A stretch of 6,277 nt of DNA from Candidatus Zixiibacteriota bacterium (GCA_023129805.1 JAGMBK010000102.1:1-6277), one strand, 5' to 3'. Counted from the first letter of the stretch, positions 1-4,506 are shown. Notes: generated from the letters alone by a model not told the origin. Made by a program: numbers and translations.

Positions 1-218
1 ACACACCCTCAAGTGTGGAGAGGGGTTCACCCTGCCCTTCGGTCCTGAGACCTCAGGGTCGAAGGAAAGGGACTCACCCTGAAGGGGACACAGGGGGAGA
101 GGTTCTGATTCATTTGTCAGGAGCTCGGACGAGCCCGTCTGGGCGTCTGGCCGCAGGGCACGTGACCTACGCGGCTGGCGCCAAGGCAGACAAAGGTTCT
201 TATGCGGAAACCATATAA
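1..218. other. G+C-rich, hairpin-rich segment without a convincing gene
   Basis: The first 180 bases are about 63% G+C, whereas the following 700 bases are clearly A+T-rich. Several stem-loops are visible. The best has a 13-pair stem (36-48 with 53-65, two G-T wobbles, loop GACC). Smaller ones are GCCC/GGGC at 133-144 and GCCGC/GCGGC at 150-175, the latter inside GTCTG/CAGAC at 145-191. One plus-strand frame is open from the left edge to a TAA at 216-218. Its translation is rich in Gly, Ser, Arg and Pro, has no Shine-Dalgarno sequence before its GTG (15), and I recognise no family in it. The 12-base string CCCGTCTGGGCG (134-145) recurs at 4920-4931 inside another palindromic cluster. I read this as an interspersed repeat or a structured transcript, not a protein gene. 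A C-terminal gene fragment cannot be excluded. Confidence 0.4.
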
Positions 219-246
219 TCAACAGTTATGTTCCAAATGATAAAAA

Positions 247-396
247 ATGAATGAAAAAGATTTTACTCTATGGCTTGAATTTGAAGAATGAGAGCCAAGA
301 CCAGACGACGACCCATACAGTGATTTCTTTAATATGCAAATTAAATTAAAGGATGGGACAGAGTACGCTCTTAATGTTTGGACATTCAAATACTTT
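247..396 (+). pseudogene. Remnant of a small conserved hypothetical protein gene, broken by TGA
   Basis: A single frame reads MNEKDFTLWLEFEE, then TGA at 289-291, then EPRPDDDPYSDFFNMQ and on through KLKDGTEYALNVWTFKYF, ending near 396. Both sides of the stop are protein-like and in the same frame, which suggests one ancestral gene. The pattern of an acidic start, an FxNMQ strand, DGxxYALNVWTF and then KYF resembles a family of roughly 100-130-residue conserved hypothetical proteins that I recall but cannot name. A Trp at the stop position would suit the acidic WLEFEE(W)EP context, so TGG to TGA is the simplest lesion. After codon 50 the frame enters the hairpin repeat at 399-427, and the usual C-terminal half is not recognisable, so the 3' end also seems lost. 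No good ribosome binding site precedes the ATG. The product's function is unknown. Confidence 0.5.
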
Positions 397-398
397 GC

Positions 399-427
399 TT
401 CCCGTTGGTGTTCTTCACCAACGGGAA
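399..427. repeat. Hairpin repeat, copy 1 (12-pair stem)
   Basis: Bases 399-410 (TTCCCGTTGGTG) pair perfectly with 416-427 around the loop TTCTT. The unit GCTTCCCGTTGGTG...CACCAACGGGAAACTCAA recurs, slightly changed, at 596-630. There is no T-run after the stem, so it is not a standard terminator. It interrupts the reading frame of the decayed gene at 247-396, which suggests that the repeat moved in or that decay ended there. Confidence 0.7.
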
Positions 428-485
428 ACTCAAAAAGAAATTTACCGGCAACTGTTTTTTTATTCATACCTTTGCTCTCCGTAGC

Positions 486-563
486 ATGTTATCCCAGATG
501 GGTCTCCGTCATCCCACGGCATTAAGTTGGAAATCCCGCTAAAGCGGGGGTGGATGATAACAT
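486..563. repeat. Small palindromic element with 8-base terminal inverted repeats
   Basis: ATGTTATC (486-493) is the exact reverse complement of GATAACAT (556-563). Between them lie CCGT/ACGG (506-509 with 516-519) and CCCGC/GCGGG with loop TAAA (535-539 with 544-548). The last hairpin is followed by GGTGGATGAT, a string also found after a related hairpin at 803-826. The 78-base unit has no coding potential and looks like a short non-autonomous interspersed repeat. The terminal match is short, so chance is possible. Confidence 0.35.
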
Positions 564-595
564 CTAACCAGGAGCGGGTAACAAATCCCTTTTTT

Positions 596-668
596 GCTTC
601 CCTTGATGTTCTTCACCAACAGGAAACTCAACCGCGGGTGAAGAACACCGGCCTAAAGCGGTTCCCGG
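596..668. repeat. Hairpin repeat, copy 2, with inverted core
   Basis: Bases 596-630 match the 5' repeat at 397-433 except for one missing G and a few substitutions that weaken the original hairpin. A different stem has formed instead: TGTTCTTCACC (607-617) pairs with GGTGAAGAACA (637-647), 11 perfect pairs. The core GGTGTTCTTCACC therefore occurs forward at 407-419, forward with one change at 605-617, and inverted at 637-649. Downstream, CCGGACAACTG (665-675) echoes CCGGCAACTG (445-454) after copy 1, so the two copies are related on both flanks. Confidence 0.6.
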
Positions 669-860
669 ACAACTGCTAATTTATCCAGAACTGCAATGAC
701 CGGATACATATAGAACACCCAAGAGAGACTTTTTTAATGTAATTTAAGGTAGATTTGATCTCAACTTTAATTTTTGTGCAGGCGTCATTTTGTTGATAAC
801 TCCCCGCTTTTGGCAGGGTGGATGATTTGTATTTGGTTTGTACAAAATCAGCCAGAAATT
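669..860. other. Gene-free A+T-rich spacer
   Basis: I see no credible reading frame or RNA gene here. The only structure is an imperfect hairpin at 802-818 (CCCCGC, then a T-rich loop, then GCAGGG) followed by GGTGGATGAT at 817-826. That string matches the one after the CCCGC/GCGGG hairpin at 535-558, marking a second, degenerate copy of that repeat. Confidence 0.4.
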
Positions 861-864
861 TCTC

Positions 865-893
865 TTGACAAAAGCTCTAAGTAAGGTTATAAA
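865..893 (+). promoter_or_regulatory. Sigma-70-type promoter for the membrane protein gene
   Basis: TTGACA at 865-870 is a perfect -35 box. It is separated by exactly 17 bases from TATAAA at 888-893, a -10 box with five of six consensus bases. Transcription should start near 900, giving a leader of about 55 bases before the ATG at 956. No operator is obvious. Confidence 0.8.
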
Positions 894-955
894 TTATTAA
901 TTTTGTTTTTCAAATATTAATCAAGTTTCAGATAACTTCAAGCAGGAGGTTTGAC

Positions 956-2188
956 ATGACTAAATTCTATTTTGATGTGAGGGACGTTTTCCGAGCTCCC
1001 CGCCTAGCGCTTTCTGGCAAAAAGATGTTGCTTCAGTTCATGGGGCTTCTGGTAGGGTACTTAGGATATCTTATATTTACTTACTTTGCCTTTCTTTCCA
1101 ATGGTTTCAGCTTTTCTCAGACCTGGAAATATCACGGGCTTTTCCCCCTCTCTGATTTCCCTTTTACTGAGTGGTATAGCTGGGTGATCTTCGTCATTGG
1201 TTGTTTGGTTGCTTTAATATGCTGGCTTCTCGCGAGCACCGCGGTAGCAAAGGTCACCTACGAGCAGCTCAAAGGGGATGACTTTTATTCCTCCAAAGAG
1301 GCTTTCAGGTTTTTAAAGAAGCACTTTGCTCCGGCTTTTCTGTCACCTCTTTCCATGTTAGCCTTCATTGCTTTTTTGATAATCTGTGGAATAATAGTCG
1401 GACTTCTGGGAAAGATACCTTACTTGGGGGAAATAGGTATCGGCATTTTCTATCTTATTCCCTTATTTGCGGCAGCTTTGTGTTTAGCTTATGTTATGCT
1501 CATCTTTTTTGTCTCTTTGCTTTTAGCTCCTGCTGTGGTGGCTACACTCAAGGAGGACACCTTTGAGACCATCGTTCAGATCTTCTCCACCGTGTGGAAT
1601 CAAGCTTGGCGGTATTTCGTTTATACTGGACTTGTGGGGGTGATGTCAAAGGTGGGGATTTTCATCTTCGGCTACTTCTCGTTCAGAGCTGTCCAGTTCA
1701 TACACCTCTCCTGTGGGGTTTTCATGAAAGATAAGCTGGCCGACATCAGCGAAGAGGCTTTATCTTATATCACCATTCCCCGGCATCTTTTGGACTACTT
1801 CTCCAATATCTTTGCCGGGATAAACTTCCGATTTCATCTCCCCGAGTTCGGACCGGGGGTTTATCTTAACTGGTCTGGCGAAATCTCTGCCTTTCTAATT
1901 GCCATCTCTTTGATATTTATCATCTTTATGGTTCTCTCCTACGGTCTGGCCATAATAAGCACCGGTCAGACCGTCACATACATCATCCTGCGAAAGAAAA
2001 AGGATGATGAAAATCTTCTGGAGAGGAAGACTGAGGCTGAAGAGGAGGAGGAGAGAAAAGAGATGCCGGAGATCCCGCCACAGGCGGGGGAGGAGAAGGA
2101 GAGGGAAAAAAAAGAAGGCGAAGCAGTCGAAGCTGAAGAGAAGCCATCAGAAGAAAAATCCTCGGATCAACCAGAGGAAAAAGCATAA
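956..2188 (+). CDS. Polytopic inner-membrane protein of unknown function with Glu-rich C-terminal tail
   Basis: This 410-residue protein starts at the ATG at 956, placed six bases after AGGAGG (944-949) and downstream of a strong promoter. Hydrophobic stretches suggest about six to eight membrane segments: roughly residues 24-48, 75-97, 130-152, 159-198 (long enough for two), 218-250 and 309-345. The N-terminus (DVRDVFRAPRLALSGKK) is amphipathic and basic and is probably cytoplasmic. The last 65 residues are hydrophilic and low in complexity, with 23 Glu plus many Lys, and begin with RKKKDDE just after the final membrane segment. By the positive-inside rule this tail should lie in the cytoplasm. 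No catalytic motif, transporter signature or signal peptidase site is visible, and I do not recognise the family. It appears to be a single-gene transcript, with its own promoter and a terminator at 2249-2278. Confidence 0.85.
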   Translation: MTKFYFDVRDVFRAPRLALSGKKMLLQFMGLLVGYLGYLIFTYFAFLSNGFSFSQTWKYHGLFPLSDFPFTEWYSWVIFVIGCLVALICWLLASTAVAKVTYEQLKGDDFYSSKEAFRFLKKHFAPAFLSPLSMLAFIAFLIICGIIVGLLGKIPYLGEIGIGIFYLIPLFAAALCLAYVMLIFFVSLLLAPAVVATLKEDTFETIVQIFSTVWNQAWRYFVYTGLVGVMSKVGIFIFGYFSFRAVQFIHLSCGVFMKDKLADISEEALSYITIPRHLLDYFSNIFAGINFRFHLPEFGPGVYLNWSGEISAFLIAISLIFIIFMVLSYGLAIISTGQTVTYIILRKKKDDENLLERKTEAEEEEERKEMPEIPPQAGEEKEREKKEGEAVEAEEKPSEEKSSDQPEEKA

Positions 2189-2196
2189 GGAAGTTT

Positions 2197-2224
2197 GTAG
2201 GGACAATTCATGAATTGTCCCTAC
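2197..2224. repeat. Perfect 28-base palindrome
   Basis: The half-site GTAGGGACAATTCA (2197-2210) is followed directly by its exact reverse complement (2211-2224). It begins eight bases after the stop codon of the membrane protein gene. Palindromes of the form GTAGGG-CAATTC-GAATTG-CCCTAC are, from general knowledge, dispersed intergenic repeats in many bacteria. There is no T-run, so it is more likely a REP-like element than a terminator, though it could stabilise the 3' end of the transcript. Confidence 0.8.
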
Positions 2225-2248
2225 CGGTTCTTAAGTATGTAACGGAAA

Positions 2249-2278
2249 GCGGAGAGACGAAGTTCTCTTCGCTTTTTT
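2249..2278 (+). terminator. Rho-independent terminator after the membrane protein gene
   Basis: GCGGAGAGA (2249-2257) pairs with TCTCTTCGC (2264-2272), with one G-T wobble and loop CGAAGT. Six T follow (2273-2278). Almost the same terminator occurs at 4271-4301. Confidence 0.85.
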
Positions 2279-2308
2279 CGTTGCTCGCTTGAAAATTTCC
2301 ACCGAATA
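2249..2308. repeat. Terminator-containing direct repeat, left copy
   Basis: The first 30 bases match 4271-4300 at 28 positions. After a short variable gap, TCGCTTGAA-AATTTCCA (about 2287-2303) matches TCGCCTGAAGAATCTCCA (4306-4323) with one gap and two changes. Similarity therefore extends beyond what a shared terminator hairpin would need. The two copies bracket the regulator and nuclease genes. Confidence 0.6.
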
Positions 2309-2334
2309 TTTTTTCTAAGAACACAAATTTTTCT

Positions 2335-2365
2335 TTAACTTGTTTCTTATAAATACGTATATATT
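2335..2365 (+). promoter_or_regulatory. Probable promoter of the XRE/ImmA operon
   Basis: The A+T-rich stretch contains TATATT (2360-2365, five of six -10 bases), with the weak -35 candidate TTAACT (2335-2340) 19 bases upstream. TATAAA at 2348-2353 is an alternative -10 box. The exact boxes are uncertain. The position just upstream of the tandem operator-like repeats supports a promoter here. Confidence 0.35.
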
Positions 2366-2371
2366 AGTGAG

Positions 2372-2411
2372 TTCCAAAAATGGGAATATTCCAAATACTG
2401 GAATATCCAAA
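2372..2411. promoter_or_regulatory. Tandem 17-base operator-like repeats before the XRE repressor
   Basis: TTCCAAAAATGGGAATA (2372-2388) is followed directly by TTCCAAATACTGGAATA (2389-2405). A partial third copy, TCCAAA (2406-2411), runs into the ribosome binding site. Each copy is an inverted repeat: TTCC/GGAA in the first, ATTCCA/TGGAAT (2388-2393 with 2399-2404) in the second. The junction GGAATATTCC (2383-2392) is itself a palindrome. The position between the presumed promoter and the start codon suits an autoregulatory operator for the XRE dimer encoded next. Binding by that protein is inferred. Confidence 0.65.
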
Positions 2412-2420
2412 GGAGGTAAA

Positions 2421-2726
2421 ATGAGGCACAAACTCTTTGGCTCAAGACTAAGAGAACTCAGAGAGAAAAAAGGATTAGTGATTAAAGACTTGGCACCTGA
2501 ACTAAATGTGACCTATACGCACTTGAGCAATATAGAACTAGGATACAAAAAGCCATCCGAGGATTTCATACGCCGAGTGGCAGCATTTTTTGGTGTAGAT
2601 GAAGAAGAATTAACAATTCTCGCTGGTTACATACCAAACGATATTTCGGAGATCCTGTCTAAATACCCAAAGGACGCTCCCAAATACTTGCGTGACATGT
2701 TTAAACCAAAGAAGGAGACAGAATGA
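2421..2726 (+). CDS. XRE-family transcriptional repressor paired with ImmA/IrrE protease
   Basis: This 101-residue cytoplasmic DNA-binding protein has an XRE/Cro-C1 helix-turn-helix at about residues 7-60. The scanning part is FGSRLRELREKKGLVIKDLA, and the recognition helix falls in YTHLSNIELGYKKPS, close to the family pattern xxYLSxIExGxxxPS. The segment LAGYIPNDISEILSKYP (67-83) fits the C-terminal extension common on XRE proteins that partner ImmA/IrrE proteases. I chose the ATG at 2421 because AAAGGAGGT (2409-2417) lies four bases upstream. A TTG at 2340 in the same frame would place the operator repeats inside the gene. The stop overlaps the next start (ATGA), so the two are translationally coupled. 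It likely represses its own promoter through the repeats at 2372-2411, and possibly other genes. An antitoxin role is the alternative. Confidence 0.9.
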   Translation: MRHKLFGSRLRELREKKGLVIKDLAPELNVTYTHLSNIELGYKKPSEDFIRRVAAFFGVDEEELTILAGYIPNDISEILSKYPKDAPKYLRDMFKPKKETE

Positions 2727-3412
2727 ATTTTATGCACCCTGACGAAATTGAACGGATAGCCTCGAAAGACTTTGTTTCCTACAAAGACAAAAAAAACATA
2801 GCCAAAGTTACTTTCCCGTTGGAACCGGAGGACATATTCTATACTTTGTTTGGACTCACCACACGCTATGTCAACTTTGATGAACACAACATCAAATCAA
2901 AAGAGGGTGCACAACTGTTGGGGGCTTTGTATCCAGAAGGATTTTATTTTTGCGATGAGGAAAAACAAATTTTGGTGAACACTGGATGCCATAGGCAAGA
3001 AGATGTGGAACTATTTCCCTATGTTCACCAAATGCAACGGTTCACTGTTTTTCACGAGGGCGGTCATTATGCACTACACGTAAGGCCAAGTAAATTTCAA
3101 ACGTCCCTTTTCCCTTCGGTTCAGCACTATGGGCGTAAAGAACCGTTTGTTTGCCGGAGTGACTATATTGCTGGGAAAAATTATGACCCTCTAGAATACC
3201 AGGCTAATCGCTATGCAGCGGGTATGATGGTGCCATCGACAGAAGTATACAACTTTGTCGGTGGAACCAAATTTGTAGACTTGGGTAAATGTGGAAAGGA
3301 TTTTAGGAAGCATTTTGGTGTTTCACAGAAGGCTATGGAAAAGCGATTGTTGGACCTTGGCTATCGCTACATAAACGGTAAATATGATGAAATATTTAAG
3401 AGAAAGAAGTAA
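2723..3412 (+). CDS. ImmA/IrrE-family zinc metallopeptidase
   Basis: This 229-residue protein carries the zinc-protease motif HEGGH (H111, E112, H115) in FTVFHEGGHYALH. The likely third zinc ligand is E158 in LEYQANRYAAGMMVP; this ExxANxxAxxxxxP pattern is typical of the family (COG2856). Characterised members (ImmA of ICEBs1, IrrE/PprI of Deinococcus) act in the cytoplasm and cleave the partner XRE repressor, inducing its regulon. No signal peptide is present. The insert at about 120-157 has C144-R145, and C77, C89 and C190 are further cysteines of unknown role. The start at 2723 overlaps the repressor stop by four bases and is five bases after AAGGAG (2712-2717). An in-frame ATG at 2732 is less well placed. 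The target is presumably the upstream XRE protein, an inference from the gene order. A toxin role is less likely but possible. Confidence 0.92.
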   Translation: MNFMHPDEIERIASKDFVSYKDKKNIAKVTFPLEPEDIFYTLFGLTTRYVNFDEHNIKSKEGAQLLGALYPEGFYFCDEEKQILVNTGCHRQEDVELFPYVHQMQRFTVFHEGGHYALHVRPSKFQTSLFPSVQHYGRKEPFVCRSDYIAGKNYDPLEYQANRYAAGMMVPSTEVYNFVGGTKFVDLGKCGKDFRKHFGVSQKAMEKRLLDLGYRYINGKYDEIFKRKK

Positions 3413-3438
3413 GATGCTCATAGGAAGAAGAAGATGAA

Positions 3439-3464
3439 GCCCCGGTCGTGGTAGCGACCGGGGC
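3439..3464. other. Strong hairpin after the protease gene
   Basis: GCCCCGGTCG (3439-3448) pairs perfectly with CGACCGGGGC (3455-3464) around the loop TGGTAG, starting 27 bases after the immA-like stop. No T-run follows. It may end the XRE/ImmA transcript in a Rho-assisted way or protect its 3' end. The rest of the gap to 3646 shows no reading frame. Confidence 0.6.
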
Positions 3465-3646
3465 ATAACGAATGAACTGAGTCCACTAGGGACCCGTTGC
3501 AATCCCATGTCTAATTTAATGCAAATCTCCAAATTGTCAATCAAAAAAAACGGGCACCTTAGTAGTGGCTAGAGTATCTCAGAATGAAACTGAACCTTTT
3601 CAGCTAGAGATGGACGTAAACCTAAATCTTAAGGAGAAAATCAAAG

Positions 3647-3919
3647 ATGGCAGATAAGATTAGAGGCTTAGTGACAGATGTTGTTGACGGCGATACGTTT
3701 GACGTCAAGGTGACCTGGCGATCACCAGACAATGCAAACGAGTACGACGATACGGAAAGGATCCGAATCAATAAGATTGATGCACCTGAGCTCACCGATC
3801 CGGGAGGACCAGGAGCAAAGGAAACACTGGAAGACGCAATCGATGGTAAAGTGGTTGATCTTACCGTCTATTCACGCGACAAATATGGTCGTCTAGTGTG
3901 TGACGTCAGCGTCGTTTAA
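3647..3919 (+). CDS. Minimal staphylococcal-nuclease-like (thermonuclease) domain protein
   Basis: This 90-residue protein is essentially only the SNase OB-fold. The key residues align with staphylococcal nuclease: D16 in VVDGDTF (D21 there), R40 in RIRI (R35), D45 and E48 in IDAPE (D40 and E43), and R82 in DKYGR (R87). The calcium ligands and catalytic Arg and Glu are thus all present, so it could cleave DNA or RNA. There is no signal peptide, unlike secreted thermonucleases, so it would act in the cytoplasm. It stops right after the strand CDVSVV and lacks the C-terminal helices of the roughly 150-residue enzyme. Either this is a short natural form or a +1 frameshift removed the end. The ATG follows AAGGAG (3631-3636) by ten bases. 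It is probably cotranscribed with the next gene, 47 bases downstream. Confidence 0.85.
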   Translation: MADKIRGLVTDVVDGDTFDVKVTWRSPDNANEYDDTERIRINKIDAPELTDPGGPGAKETLEDAIDGKVVDLTVYSRDKYGRLVCDVSVV

Positions 3920-3953
3920 TGGCAATATTGATTCAAAAAAGTCGAACATTAAC

Positions 3954-3960
3954 AAAGGAG
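3954..3960 (+). promoter_or_regulatory. Ribosome binding site that sets the start at 3967
   Basis: AAAGGAG lies six bases before the ATG at 3967. The earlier in-frame ATG at 3919, which overlaps the SNase stop as TAATG, has no such site. The 16 extra residues it would add (MAILIQKSRTLTKENL) do not look like part of the conserved domain. Confidence 0.75.
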
Positions 3961-3966
3961 AATTTG

Positions 3967-4251
3967 ATGCCACTTAGCAAACACGATAAGATCGCCGAGA
4001 TGTTGGCGAAGAAGGAAAAAACTACCTACAACAAGGGCAAGGGTCCGGACATTCTAGGTCGAAACAGAATAATTGAGGTTGCAACGCACGAGAGCGACGT
4101 GCATTCTTCTGTTCAGCAATTGCGTGGGTATCGTAAGCCCAAGTATATTTCCACCTTGTCCGAGCTCGTTGAAAAGGCGGAAGAGGTTACGAAAGGCACC
4201 CATATAGGGGTCATGGGACCAACTGGTAGAATCCGAAAAAGGGCGCGTTGA
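3967..4251 (+). CDS. Small protein resembling a PD-(D/E)XK nuclease fold, altered active site
   Basis: This 94-residue cytoplasmic protein has an N-terminal helix (SKHDKIAEMLAKKEK), then KGPDI (25-29), a strand ending IIEVAT (35-40), a helix with QQLRGYRKPKYI (50-61), another helix (LVEKAEEVTKG) and a last strand, IGVMGPTGRIRK. The GPD...(I)EVx order with a following Gln-rich helix matches the core of PD-(D/E)XK nucleases, with D28 and E37 as candidate metal ligands. The usual Lys of ExK is Ala here (E37-V38-A39). I recall similar small proteins with IEVE at this spot, so the family may be a divergent or non-catalytic version. Assignment rests on pattern only. It lies 47 bases after the SNase-like gene, probably in one operon, and ends 19 bases before a strong terminator. 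It might bind or cut DNA. The function is unproven. Confidence 0.7.
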   Translation: MPLSKHDKIAEMLAKKEKTTYNKGKGPDILGRNRIIEVATHESDVHSSVQQLRGYRKPKYISTLSELVEKAEEVTKGTHIGVMGPTGRIRKRAR

Positions 4252-4270
4252 CGTGGCCTAGGAACAGAAG

Positions 4271-4301
4271 GCGGAGAGACGAAATTCTCTCCGCTTTTTT
4301 T
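4271..4301 (+). terminator. Rho-independent terminator after the nuclease-like pair
   Basis: GCGGAGAGA (4271-4279) pairs perfectly with TCTCTCCGC (4286-4294), loop CGAAAT, followed by seven T (4295-4301). It closes the operon that contains the two genes at 3647-4251. Confidence 0.9.
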
Positions 4302-4330
4302 ACATTCGCCTGAAGAATCTCCAGCCTATC
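4271..4330. repeat. Terminator-containing direct repeat, right copy
   Basis: This is the partner of 2249-2308. Hairpin, loop and T-run are almost identical, and the tail TCGCCTGAAGAATCTCCA (4306-4323) matches the tail of the left copy. The copies lie in the same orientation, about 2.0 kb apart. Confidence 0.6.
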
Positions 4331-4338
4331 TTCTTGTG

Positions 4339-4364
4339 CCAGTCGGGTCCCCTGACCCGACTGG
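4339..4364. repeat. Perfect 11-pair hairpin
   Basis: CCAGTCGGGTC (4339-4349) pairs with GACCCGACTGG (4354-4364) around the loop CCCT. No T-run follows. The GTCGGG/CCCGAC core is shared with the palindromes at 4751-4837, suggesting a common intergenic repeat family. Confidence 0.65.
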
Positions 4365-4365
4365 G

Positions 4366-4411
4366 TTAAGACCTGCCAGGTTAGGGAACCTGGCAGGCAC
4401 GAAGGTCTTAA
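4366..4411. repeat. Compound hairpin with long stem
   Basis: The inner stem CCTGCCAGGTT (4372-4382) pairs perfectly with AACCTGGCAGG (4387-4397), loop AGGG. The outer arms TTAAGACC (4366-4373) and GGTCTTAA (4404-4411) are exact reverse complements. The two CC bases at 4372-4373 can pair with either partner, so the element can switch between stems. It starts two bases after the previous hairpin. Confidence 0.65.
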
Positions 4412-4491
4412 TTGCGGAACTCAATCCGATTTGCAACAGGCGACTTGGCTGATGACCCTTGGTCTGCTGATGACTTAGTTATTTACATGTG

Positions 4492-4503
4492 AAAGGAGGT
4501 GAT
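4492..4503 (+). promoter_or_regulatory. Full-length Shine-Dalgarno sequence before the DUF2188 gene
   Basis: AAAGGAGGTGAT matches nearly the whole complement of the usual 16S rRNA 3' end and places the core AGGAGG seven bases before the ATG at 4507. It overlaps an in-frame GTG (4489), which therefore is not the start. Confidence 0.8.
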
Positions 4504-4506
4504 ACT

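Noticed and set aside
15..218. Open frame of 67 residues from a GTG
   Set aside because: No ribosome binding site, no recognised domain, and the sequence is dominated by hairpins. The frame is also open to the window edge.
289..291. TGA read as tryptophan or selenocysteine in the small gene at 247
   Set aside because: The XRE gene, the PD-(D/E)XK-like gene and the dockerin gene all end in TGA, so recoding is not the general rule. No selenocysteine insertion hairpin is evident next to the codon, and the gene's 3' end also looks lost.
397..668. CRISPR array
   Set aside because: The repeats are few, unequal in spacing and partly inverted, with no uniform spacers and no cas gene nearby.
1983..2213. 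Reading frames opposite to, and shifted from, the end of the membrane protein gene
   Set aside because: They are by-products of the repetitive GAG/GAA/AAG codons of the Glu/Lys-rich tail, with no start signal.
2340..2420. N-terminal extension of the XRE protein from TTG
   Set aside because: The extension would encode the promoter and operator repeats. The ATG at 2421 has a near-perfect Shine-Dalgarno sequence and starts just before the domain.
3497..3566. Promoter for the SNase-like gene (TTGCAA at 3497 or TTGTCA at 3534)
   Set aside because: Neither has an acceptable -10 box at 16-18 bases, so I could not support a specific site, although some promoter probably lies in this gap.
3919..3966. 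Upstream start for the PD-(D/E)XK-like gene overlapping the SNase stop (TAATG)
   Set aside because: No ribosome binding site of its own and the added residues look unrelated. AAAGGAG before 3967 is well placed. Translational coupling through TAATG remains possible.
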